This document shows, piece by piece, positions 7,040 to 15,795 of a stretch of DNA of 16,346 nucleotides. The notes below the pieces were generated by a model, which saw only the letters and a list, made by a program, of their open reading frames with translations, was not told where the DNA came from and searched no databases. The stretch comes from Alphaproteobacteria bacterium (lineage in GTDB: Bacteria > Pseudomonadota > Alphaproteobacteria > GCA-2731375). Position 1 is the stretch's first letter. The number at the start of each line of letters is the position of its first letter. A program made the translations under genes and the position numbers. The stretch lies in assembly GCA_028281075.1 (NCBI GenBank), contig JANQKO010000209.1:1-16346 (forward strand), read 5' to 3'.

Positions 7040-7285
7040 TCAATGCGTCCCGGCCTCGGCCAACGCGTCGACCTGGGCCATTAATTGCTGCAGCAACTCC
7101 CGCGTGCGCGCGGGCCCGAAGCTGTTCGACAAAAAGCCGATGCTGGTGACACAGAAGGCGACATGCATCAAATCGGGGTTGTATCCGTCCGCGGCGCCAC
7201 GGCGCACAATCTCCTCGAGCGCCTTGGCGGCAAATTCGTGCGTGGCGAGCATCTGCTCTTCCGACGTCTGGCTGTCGTCGCTCAT
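7040..7285 (-). CDS. Small hypothetical protein, 81 residues
   Basis: I do not recognise this family. The protein begins MSDDSQTSEEQMLATHEFAA, is mostly helical and fairly acidic, and has no signal peptide or membrane segment. Its centre, ADGYNPDLMHVAFCVTSIGF, carries one cysteine and a hydrophobic stretch too short and polar to be a clear membrane helix; the end (LLQQLMAQVDALAE) has heptad spacing that could form a coiled coil. The ATG at 7285 follows GGGGAG by five bases, a strong Shine-Dalgarno; extending to 7357 would add a Pro/Arg-rich tail without support. Codon use matches its neighbours, which favours a real gene. It lies between the YdcF-type gene and the methyltransferase on the same strand, but the gaps on either side are about 100 bases, so each could be its own unit. 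Confidence 0.7.
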   Translation of the reverse strand: MSDDSQTSEEQMLATHEFAAKALEEIVRRGAADGYNPDLMHVAFCVTSIGFLSNSFGPARTRELLQQLMAQVDALAEAGTH

Positions 7286-7383
7286 TCCGTCTCCCCGGTT
7301 GGCCGGCCGGCGCGTGACCGGCCCGGCATGGCTCGCACATCGCGGGCCGCGGGACAAGCGTCGGGATCGTCGGCCGACGCGGT

Positions 7384-7965
7384 TCAGCCGCCCGCCGCGA
7401 ACAGATGGCGCAGCCGGGCGACGAGGTATTTGTTGAATTCCAGCGCGGTGCCCCGCGACACCGCGGCCCGATCCCGTCCCGGCGGCACATCGCGCGGCAG
7501 CGGCCAGGGCAGGATGGCGACATCCCCGAGCCGGGCCGCCAGCTCGGCCACCGCGCGGCGCAGATGCAGGTCGTCGGTGACCAGCCAGACGCGTCGGCAG
7601 CCCGCCCGCCGCGCCCAGGCCGCGGTTTCGATACCGTCCTGCGCGGTGTTGCGGGCATCGTCGCTGACCTCGACGCAGCAGTCGAAAACCCCGGGCAGCA
7701 CCGCCCGCAAGCCATCGATATAGCCCGGGTCGGTGCCGTGCCTGGCGCCGGAAACGAACATCCGCACCGGGCCGCCGGCCGTCAACAGCCCGGCGCCCGC
7801 GCGCACCCGTTCGTTGCGGCCGGTAAACACGGCGACGCAGTCGCCCGCCGCCCCGGGCCGCTGCGCGGCCGCGGCCGGAACGTCGCCGAGGAACCAGAGA
7901 TAGGCCGCCGACCAGGCACCAGCGGCGGTCAGCAGAACCGCGAGGCCGGCGATCATGATCCGCAT
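7384..7965 (-). CDS. Membrane-anchored DUF218 / YdcF-family protein
   Basis: The 193-residue protein begins with MRIMIAGLAVLLTAAGAW, one N-terminal membrane anchor, then a soluble domain of the DUF218 (YdcF/ElyC/SanA) fold facing the periplasm. Family landmarks are DCVAVFTGRNERVRAGAGLL (the VLTGG-x-R-x-x-x-G-L strand and helix), VRMFVSGARHG, the DARNTAQDGIETAAWA segment, and VWLVTDDLHLRRAVAELA (family form VTSDYHMPRA). Members are linked to envelope and peptidoglycan precursor homeostasis, but their reaction is not established. The ATG at 7965 was preferred because it begins right before the anchor; the Shine-Dalgarno is weak. The gene is divergent from the dehydrogenase gene at 8046, with 80 bases between them in which I see no convincing promoter. 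Cys-Cys in FDCCVEV is unusual for a small periplasmic domain. Confidence 0.83.
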   Translation of the reverse strand: MRIMIAGLAVLLTAAGAWSAAYLWFLGDVPAAAAQRPGAAGDCVAVFTGRNERVRAGAGLLTAGGPVRMFVSGARHGTDPGYIDGLRAVLPGVFDCCVEVSDDARNTAQDGIETAAWARRAGCRRVWLVTDDLHLRRAVAELAARLGDVAILPWPLPRDVPPGRDRAAVSRGTALEFNKYLVARLRHLFAAGG

Positions 7966-8045
7966 GGCCACCAAACTAGGTGTCGTACCGGCCGAGCGCA
8001 ATCGTCTACACTCGTGCGGAAAAGAGGTCCGCTGGGGAAACTGCC

Positions 8046-8837
8046 ATGCTGCGCGTGGGCGTCATCGGCTATGGCGCGATCGGCCGCGATCTCGTGGCCG
8101 CGATCGCCGAGGGAGCGGCCGGCAACTGCGTCTGCCCGGCCGTGCTGGTCCGCCGGCGTCCGGCCGGGGCGCCGTTCGCGCTGACCGTCCATGCGGACGA
8201 GTTCCTGAGCCACGGTCTCGACCTGGTCGTCGAGTGCGCCGGTCACGACGCGGTCGTCGAGCATGGCGAGATGGCGCTGCTGGCCGGCGCCGACCTGATG
8301 GTGACCTCGGTCGGCGCGCTGGTGGACGACGCGCTGCGCGAGCGGCTGCTGGCGACCGCCGCCGGCGGCGGCCGGCGCCTGATCGTGCCGGCCGCCGGGA
8401 TCGGCGCGCTGGACATGCTGTCGGCCGCGGCCGTCGGCGGCCTGGACCATGTGGCGGTCACCGTGCGCAAGGACCCCTCGGCCTGGCTCGGCACGCCGGC
8501 GGAACGGCAGTGCGATCTGGAGGCGCTGAACGAGCCGCTGACGATCTACGAGGGACCGGTGCGCGAAGGCGCCCGGCTCTACCCGGCCAACGTCAACATC
8601 TCGGCGGCGGCGGCGCTGGCCGGCATCGGGCTGGACCGGACGCAGTTGCGCATCGTCGCCGACCCCGGCATCGACACGCATGTGGTCGAGATCGAGGCCA
8701 CGGGCGCGTTCGGCCGCCTGCAATTCGTCGAGGACGTCGCCGTCAGCGAGACCAACCGCAAGACCGGCAAGATCGTCGGCATGGCGCTGGTCAAGGCCCT
8801 GCGCCAGATGACCGCGACACTGGTGGTCGGCGCCTAG
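8046..8837 (+). CDS. Aspartate dehydrogenase family protein (NadX-like)
   Basis: Members of this family oxidise L-aspartate to iminosuccinate with NAD(P)+, or reduce iminosuccinate back to aspartate; some supply iminosuccinate for NAD synthesis. The 263-residue protein has an N-terminal Rossmann motif VGVIGYGAIGRDLVAAI (residues 4-20), VVECAGHDAVVEHG (61-74), LIVPAAGIGALDML (112-125), YPANVNISAAAALAGIGLDR (179-198), and the C-terminal DUF108-type segment VADPGIDTHVVEIEATGAFG (204-223). Length and domain order fit. The ATG at 8046 has GGGGA about eight bases upstream and opens directly into the Rossmann fold. No nadA or nadC lies nearby; instead the gene heads a cluster with an LLM oxidoreductase 51 bases downstream and a class III aminotransferase. 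That argues for an amino acid or amine pathway rather than NAD synthesis, and the true substrate may not be aspartate. Confidence 0.85.
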   Translation: MLRVGVIGYGAIGRDLVAAIAEGAAGNCVCPAVLVRRRPAGAPFALTVHADEFLSHGLDLVVECAGHDAVVEHGEMALLAGADLMVTSVGALVDDALRERLLATAAGGGRRLIVPAAGIGALDMLSAAAVGGLDHVAVTVRKDPSAWLGTPAERQCDLEALNEPLTIYEGPVREGARLYPANVNISAAAALAGIGLDRTQLRIVADPGIDTHVVEIEATGAFGRLQFVEDVAVSETNRKTGKIVGMALVKALRQMTATLVVGA

Positions 8838-8888
8838 CACGCATTTCCCACATCGGCATCGGTTCATCGTCTTATCGGGAGGTATCCT

Positions 8889-9884
8889 ATGGCGCGGCTT
8901 GGTATCGGGTTTTCCGGCGGTCTCACAGCGTCCGAGATCGTCGATTGCGTGCGGCTGGCCGAATCGCTGGGCTACGAATCGGCCTGGGTCGCCGAGGGCC
9001 ATGGCGGCGACCAGTTCGCGGTGCTTGCCGGCTGCGCCATGCAGACGTCGCGCATCGGGCTCGGCACCGCCATCTCCAGTCTCTTCGTGCGCTCGATCCC
9101 GACCATCGCCATGGCCGCCGCCACCGTGGACGAACTGTCGGCGGGCCGCTTCACGCTGGGCGTCGGATCGAGCCACAAGGTGCAGGTCGAGCCCGAGCAC
9201 GGCGTCAGCTACGGCCAGCCGCTGGCCCGCGTGCGCGACGCTGTCGCCATCATCCGAACGCTGCTGCGCGAGGGACAGGTGCAACACGACGGCGAGACCG
9301 TGCGGATCGAGAACTTCGACCTCTGGTTCACGCCGCGGCGCCGCGAGATCCCGATCTACGTCGCGGCGCTGTTCCCGAAGATGCTGGGCGTCTGCGGCGA
9401 GATCGCCGACGGCGTCATCCTGACCCGCAGCACGCTGCGGACCGGGGCCGAGGCGATGGCGCATCTGGCCGACGGCGCCGACCGGGCCGGCCGCGACGCG
9501 GACGCCATCGACGTCACCTCGCTGCTGCCGACGGCGGTCGCCGAGACCCGGCGGGAAGCGCTCGACATGATGCGCCCCGGCCTCGCCTTCTATGCCGGCT
9601 TCTTCCCGCGCTACAACCGGCTGATCGCCGCGCATGGGTTCGAGGACGAGGCCGCCGATATCGCCGCCGCCTGGGCCCGCGACGACCAGGCCGCCGCCAT
9701 CGCCGCGGTCAGCGACGCGATGATCGACGCCACCAGCATCGCCGGCACGCCGGAGCACTGCCGGGAACGGATCGAGGCCTACCGGCAATCCGGGATCGGC
9801 TTGCCGATCATCAGCCCGTTCTGGCAGGGCGACCATCCGAAGGCCGATTTCGACGCCGTGATCCGGGCCTGCGCGCCGGGCTGA
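8889..9884 (+). CDS. LLM-class flavin-dependent oxidoreductase
   Basis: The 331-residue protein is a luciferase-like (bacterial luciferase/F420-dependent) TIM-barrel oxidoreductase. It begins LGIGFSGGLTASEIVDCVRL, then LGYESAWVAEGHGGDQFAVL, RIGLGTAISSLFVRSI and RFTLGVGSSHKVQVEPEHG, the typical cofactor-binding core. The C-terminus has GTPEHCRERIEAYRQSGIGL, also standard for the family. Members use FMN with reductase partners or coenzyme F420; the sequence resembles the methylene-H4MPT-reductase/F420-type branch, but I cannot tell the cofactor. No flavin reductase gene is in the window. CGGGAGG lies six bases before the ATG, a near-perfect Shine-Dalgarno. It sits between the aspartate-dehydrogenase-type and aminotransferase genes on the same strand, and co-transcription is likely. 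Confidence 0.9.
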   Translation: MARLGIGFSGGLTASEIVDCVRLAESLGYESAWVAEGHGGDQFAVLAGCAMQTSRIGLGTAISSLFVRSIPTIAMAAATVDELSAGRFTLGVGSSHKVQVEPEHGVSYGQPLARVRDAVAIIRTLLREGQVQHDGETVRIENFDLWFTPRRREIPIYVAALFPKMLGVCGEIADGVILTRSTLRTGAEAMAHLADGADRAGRDADAIDVTSLLPTAVAETRREALDMMRPGLAFYAGFFPRYNRLIAAHGFEDEAADIAAAWARDDQAAAIAAVSDAMIDATSIAGTPEHCRERIEAYRQSGIGLPIISPFWQGDHPKADFDAVIRACAPG

Positions 9885-9982
9885 GATCGCCGGAGGCCCT
9901 CGGCCGGCGTGCCGACGGCACCGTTACCGTGTATGATGACCCGGTCAATCCTCACCAAAAACAATCCAGCGAAAGCGATGCC

Positions 9983-11368
9983 ATGACCGCCTTGCCAGAC
10001 GCGCCCGCCACGAACTCGCAGATCATCGCCGACTATCGCGCCAAGACGCCGGCCTCGGCGGCGCTCGCCGCCGAGGCACGGGAGCTGTTCCCCAGCGGCG
10101 TGACCCATGACGGCCGCTATCTGGAACCCTACGGGATCTACGTGACGCGCGGCGAAGGCGCCTACAAATGGGACGTCGACGGCAACCGCTACATCGATTT
10201 CTTCGGCGGCCACGGCGCCCTGCTGCTGGGCCACAACCGGCCGGAGGTGATCGCCGCCGTGCAGACAGCGCTGCAGGACGGCACGCATTTCGGCGCCAAC
10301 CAGGAACGCGAGGTGCGCTGGGCGCAGCTCGTCAAGCAGCTTATCCCGAGCGCCGAGCGGGTGCGCTTCACCTCGTCCGGCACCGAGGCGACGCACATGG
10401 CGCTGCGCCTGGCGCGGGCTTTCACCGGCCGACGCCAGGTGATCCGCCTGAAGACCCATTTCCACGGCTGGCACGACCATGTCACGTCCGGCTTCAACAG
10501 CCATTTCGACGGCGCGCCCACGGTCGGCGTGCTGCCGGGCGTCGCCGAGGGCGTGCTGCTGCTGCCGCCGAACGACCTGGACGCGGTGGCCGCCGCGCTT
10601 GACGCGAACCAGGACATCGCGGCGATGATCCTGGAGCCGACCGGCGGCAGCTTCGGCATGGTGCCGGTCGACGGCGCCTATCTGCAGGGCCTGCGCGAGC
10701 TGACGCGGGCGCACGGCGTGTTGCTGATCTTCGACGAGGTGGTCACCGGCTTCCGGGTCTCGCGCGGCGGCGCGCAGGCGCATTACGGCGTCACCCCGGA
10801 CCTGACGACCCTGGCCAAGATCCTGGCCGGCGGCCTGCCCGGCGGCGCCGTCGTCGGCCGCAAGGACATTCTCGACAGCATCGACTTCGCGGCCAGCCGG
10901 GAACAGGGGCGCGAGAAGATCGCCCATCCCGGCACCTTCAACGCCAACCCGGTCTCGGCCGCCGCCGGCATCGCCGCCCTGCAGATCATCGCCGACACCG
11001 ATGCCTGCGAGCGGGCGAACGGGCTGGCCGAAACGCTGCGCGGCAAGCTGAATGCCGTGATCGAGGACGAGAAGGTCAACTGGGCCGTCTACGGGACCTT
11101 CTCCGGTTTCCACATCTTCACCAATCCGCGGGGCGGCGCGGTGTCGCCGGCGACCTTCGACCCCGCGGACCACGCCTATGACGAGCTGAAATCCAATCCG
11201 CCCGGGCTTGTGAATAAGTTCCGCGTCGCCATGCTGCTGAACGGCGCCGATTTCAGCGCCTGGCCGGGCGGCCTGCTGTCGGCGGCCCATACCGAACAGG
11301 ACCTGGACGCGGCGGCCGAGGGCTTCCGGCAGGTCCTGCGGATGCTACGCCAGGAAGGCGAAATCTGA
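9983..11368 (+). CDS. Class III PLP aminotransferase, GSA-aminomutase type
   Basis: This 461-residue PLP enzyme of the class III (subgroup II) aminotransferase family is closest in pattern to glutamate-1-semialdehyde 2,1-aminomutases. The PLP site shows SSGTEATHMALRLARAFTGR (phosphate contact, 131-150), HFHGWHD (159-165), FDEVVTGFR with D251 for the pyridine nitrogen, and TTLAKILAGGLPGGAVVG with the Schiff-base lysine K279. HPGTFNANPVSAAAGIAAL (315-333) is also standard. It is probably not the haem-pathway HemL: the central region AASREQGREKIA and the long C-terminal part with FTNPRGGAVSP and FDPADHAYDELKSN differ from HemL and match the loosely annotated 'aspartate aminotransferase family' group. 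The reading frame is open for about 2 kb upstream, but conserved sequence begins only here. The ATG has a poor Shine-Dalgarno. It lies 98 bases after the LLM gene. Confidence 0.9.
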   Translation: MTALPDAPATNSQIIADYRAKTPASAALAAEARELFPSGVTHDGRYLEPYGIYVTRGEGAYKWDVDGNRYIDFFGGHGALLLGHNRPEVIAAVQTALQDGTHFGANQEREVRWAQLVKQLIPSAERVRFTSSGTEATHMALRLARAFTGRRQVIRLKTHFHGWHDHVTSGFNSHFDGAPTVGVLPGVAEGVLLLPPNDLDAVAAALDANQDIAAMILEPTGGSFGMVPVDGAYLQGLRELTRAHGVLLIFDEVVTGFRVSRGGAQAHYGVTPDLTTLAKILAGGLPGGAVVGRKDILDSIDFAASREQGREKIAHPGTFNANPVSAAAGIAALQIIADTDACERANGLAETLRGKLNAVIEDEKVNWAVYGTFSGFHIFTNPRGGAVSPATFDPADHAYDELKSNPPGLVNKFRVAMLLNGADFSAWPGGLLSAAHTEQDLDAAAEGFRQVLRMLRQEGEI

Positions 11369-11724
11369 CACCGAGAGAAATTCGCCGATCTCGATACGGA
11401 TTTGGCCAACGGCCTCCGCATCTGGTCATTGCCGGACTTGATCCGGCAATCCAGACGGCGCCTGCCCAACGCGTCGTTCTGGATCACCGGGTCAAGCCCG
11501 GCGACGACAACAATGGGGACACGAACTGGTTGAATACAAAAGTTTCGATCCGAGTCGGACTCTCAGACCTGCTTAACCCTAACGCCGGCCCGCATAACCC
11601 AAAACGTTATCGGTAAATTAATCGGCATCGGGGACAGTCGGACCGGGGACACCTGCGGTTGCAATCCGAGATCTCCGGCCGATCGTTCCGTCCCCGGCGG
11701 TCGGCCGGGAGCGGTGCGCATTTG
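11369..11724. other. Gene-free stretch between aminotransferase and kinase
   Basis: About 350 bases with no convincing gene. It holds a REP-like imperfect inverted repeat (11426-11507), three copies of GGGGACA (at 11515, 11630 and 11645), and an AT-richer patch near 11565-11625 that could hold the kinase promoter. I could not find a good -35/-10 pair or a T-rich terminator here. The frame open upstream of the kinase from 11659 encodes Arg/Ser/Gly-rich sequence that does not look like part of a protein domain. Confidence 0.6.
11426..11507. repeat. REP-like palindromic repeat pair
   Basis: The arms at 11426-11455 and 11478-11507 are inverted copies of one 30-base unit (24 of 30 match), with 22 bases between. 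Each arm is itself a palindrome: TTGCCGGA-CTTGA-TCCGGCAA on the left and CCGGG-TCAAG-CCCGG on the right. The unit, of the TGGATTGCCGGATCAAGTCC kind, resembles extragenic repeats that I recall as widespread in Alphaproteobacteria. It may act as a transcription barrier or mRNA 3'-end stabiliser after the aminotransferase. Confidence 0.75.
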
Positions 11725-14007
<2,283 letters not shown>

Positions 14008-14022
14008 CGGCGGCCGCGCGGG

Positions 14023-14943
14023 CTATCCCGTGACGGTTGACGCGCCGGTCCAGCAGGGATGCGCGCCCAGCCGCGCGGCGAGGTAGTCGACGAAGGCACG
14101 GACCTTGGCCGACAGGTGCCGGTTGTGCGGGTAGAGCGCATAGATCCCCGGCGCGCTGTCCCGGTAGCCGCCCAGAACCTGTTTCAGCGCGCCCGACCGC
14201 AGATCCCGCCAGACGATGAACATCGGCAGGCGGGCCAGGCCGACGCCGCCCAGCGCGGCATGGCGCAGGACATCGCCGTTGTTGGCGCGGAAGTTGCCCC
14301 CGGGCCGGAACACGCGCGGACCGTCCGGCGTCTGGAACCGCCATTCCACGGCCGGGCCGGCCTGGCTGTAGACCAGGCAGTTGAACCGGGACAGGTCGTC
14401 GATGCCGGCCGGCTCGCCATGCGCCGCCAGGTAGGACGGCGCGGCGCAGACGACCAGCTCGGCCGAGCCCAGCCGCCGCGCCACCAGGCTCGAATCGGCC
14501 AGCTTGCCGATGCGGATGACGACGTCATAGCCCTCGTCGATGACGTCGACGAAGCGGTCGTTGACGGTAACGTCGATATCGAGATCGGGATAGCTGGCGA
14601 GGAAGTCGGGAATCATCGGCGCCAGTTGCAGAAAGCCGAACGATACCGGCGCGTTGATCTTCAGGCTGCCGCGTGGCTCGGCGTGCAGGCGGCTGACGGA
14701 CAGCTCGGCCTCGCGCACCTGCTCGGCGATCTGCCGGCACCATGCGTGGTAGCCCTCGCCGACCTCGGTCACGCTGAGGCGGCGCGTGGTCCGGTTCAAC
14801 AGCCGGGCGCCCAGCCGGTCCTCGAGCGCGCTGACCTGCTTGCTGACGGCGGATTTCGACAGGCCGAGCTGCCGCGCCGCCTCGGAAAAGCTGCCGGTCT
14901 CGACGACGCGCGCGAACACTTCCATCCCGGCCAGCCGATCCAT
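14023..14943 (-). CDS. LysR-family transcriptional regulator
   Basis: The 306-residue protein has an N-terminal winged HTH (residues about 5-62, FARVVETGSFSEAARQLGLS and KSAVSKQVSALEDRLGARLL) and a C-terminal LysR substrate-binding domain starting near GSLKINAPVSFGFLQLAPMI. It contains DVVIRIGKLADSSLVARRL and GGVGLARLPMF, typical of the CrgA/DsdC-like branch that often sits beside redox genes. The ATG at 14943 has a GGGCGGGA Shine-Dalgarno-like stretch. It is divergent from pirin and wrbA, the classic LysR layout, and so probably controls them. A quinone or electrophile is a likely inducer, but that is inferred. It converges on the PAS kinase with 15 bases between the two stops. Confidence 0.93.
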   Translation of the reverse strand: MDRLAGMEVFARVVETGSFSEAARQLGLSKSAVSKQVSALEDRLGARLLNRTTRRLSVTEVGEGYHAWCRQIAEQVREAELSVSRLHAEPRGSLKINAPVSFGFLQLAPMIPDFLASYPDLDIDVTVNDRFVDVIDEGYDVVIRIGKLADSSLVARRLGSAELVVCAAPSYLAAHGEPAGIDDLSRFNCLVYSQAGPAVEWRFQTPDGPRVFRPGGNFRANNGDVLRHAALGGVGLARLPMFIVWRDLRSGALKQVLGGYRDSAPGIYALYPHNRHLSAKVRAFVDYLAARLGAHPCWTGASTVTG

Positions 14944-14961
14944 CGTCCCGCCCTATCGTTT

Positions 14962-14991
14962 CCAATAAGGAGACAGTATTGTTCGTTTCAA
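14962..14991 (-). promoter_or_regulatory. Putative promoter of the LysR gene
   Basis: On the minus strand TTGAAA (14991-14986), an 18-base spacer and TATTGG (14967-14962) form a weak but plausible sigma70 promoter just ahead of the regulator's start. Its -35 box overlaps the T-N11-A palindrome, which fits the autorepression common in LysR regulators. Confidence 0.4.
14979..14991. promoter_or_regulatory. LysR-type operator, TTG-N7-CAA (T-N11-A)
   Basis: TTG (14979-14981), seven bases, CAA (14989-14991) is an inverted repeat with exactly the T-N11-A spacing of LysR boxes. It lies in the 125-base intergenic region between the divergent LysR and pirin genes, about 78 bases upstream of the pirin start. 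A nearby direct repeat GTATTG (14976 and 14994) and a CCAATA/TATTGG pair (14962 and 14995, with the last base at 15000) could form secondary contacts. Confidence 0.5.
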
Positions 14992-15068
14992 CGGTATTGG
15001 CAACCGAATGCAAACCACCCATCTCCCATGCAACGACGCAGGCCCCCCGAGACATGGGAGCAAGGGTG

Positions 15069-15767
15069 ATGTTGCGTATCCGTCCCGGCGCCGAGCGCGG
15101 CGTCACGCGGCTGGACTGGCTCGACAGCCGGCACAGCTTCTCGTTCGGCCACTATCACGACGCCCGGCATCCGGGCTTCCGCGACCTGCGGGTGATCAAC
15201 GACGACCGGGTCGCGCCGCGCACCGGTTTCGGCACGCACGGGCATCGCGACATGGAGATCGTGACCTACGTTCTGGACGGGGAAGTGGCGCACGCGGATA
15301 CGCTGGGCAACGCGGGCGTGATCCGCGCCGGCGAGGTGCAGCGCATGAGCGCCGGCACCGGCGTCGCGCACAGCGAGCTGAACCCGTCGGCGGACGAGAC
15401 CGCCCGCTTCTTGCAGATCTGGATCCGGCCGCGCGCGGCCGGCCTGAGGCCCGGCTACGACCAGATCGCCGTGCCCGCGGCCGAGAAGCGGAACCGGCTG
15501 CGGCCGATCGTTTCGCCCGACGGCGGCCACGGCACGCTGTCGATCCATCAGGACGTCGGCATTCATGCCGGCACGCTCGACGCGGGCGCGATCCTGACAC
15601 ATGACTTGCCGGCCGACCGGCATGCCTGGCTGCAGGTCGCCCGCGGCGGCCTGCGCCTCGACGGCCGACTTCTGGGTGAAGGCGACGGCGTCGCCATCAG
15701 CGCAACGGGCAGCCTGACTCTCGTCGGCGAGACGCCGGCCGAGTTCCTGCTGTTCGACCTCAACTGA
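15069..15767 (+). CDS. Pirin family protein (YhaK/YhhW type)
   Basis: The 232-residue bicupin has the pirin metal site: H57 and H59 in TGFGTHGHRDMEIVTYVLDG, and H101 and E103 in MSAGTGVAHSELNPS, the same 2-His, His, Glu positions as other pirins. It also has LDWLDSRHSFSFGHYHD near the start and the C-terminal cupin ending FLLFDLN. Bacterial pirins bind iron, and some degrade quercetin-like flavonoids or act as redox sensors; the reaction here cannot be told. The ATG at 15069 has GGGAG eight bases upstream and gives the usual length; an in-frame ATG at 15054 lacks a ribosome site. It is divergent from the LysR gene and 28 bases upstream of wrbA, so the two probably form an operon. Confidence 0.95.
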   Translation: MLRIRPGAERGVTRLDWLDSRHSFSFGHYHDARHPGFRDLRVINDDRVAPRTGFGTHGHRDMEIVTYVLDGEVAHADTLGNAGVIRAGEVQRMSAGTGVAHSELNPSADETARFLQIWIRPRAAGLRPGYDQIAVPAAEKRNRLRPIVSPDGGHGTLSIHQDVGIHAGTLDAGAILTHDLPADRHAWLQVARGGLRLDGRLLGEGDGVAISATGSLTLVGETPAEFLLFDLN

Positions 15768-15795
15768 CCCAACCGATTTCGTAAAGGAGCCTGTG

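Noticed and set aside
7953..9836. Long minus-strand open frame of 627 codons opposite the AspDH/LLM genes
   Set aside because: It mirrors the codon bias of the plus-strand genes, is rich in Arg, His, Asp and Gln, shows no domain, and the plus-strand proteins are unmistakable.
7955..9982. A frame open for about 2 kb ahead of the aminotransferase, suggesting a giant fusion protein
   Set aside because: The extra 676 residues are Arg/Ala/Gly-rich with no domain, and overlap two clear genes (AspDH-type and LLM) on the same strand in another frame. The open frame is an effect of high GC.
9885..9982. A promoter with TATGAT at 9932-9937 ahead of the aminotransferase
   Set aside because: The -10 box is fair but no acceptable -35 box lies at 16-18 bases, so I did not list it.
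9779..11290. Minus-strand open frame of 503 codons opposite the aminotransferase
   Set aside because: It is a shadow of the aminotransferase gene with low-complexity composition and no recognisable motif.
14059..15069. Plus-strand open frame opposite the LysR gene running up to pirin
   Set aside because: It is antisense to a clear LysR protein and covers the divergent promoter region; no domain is seen.
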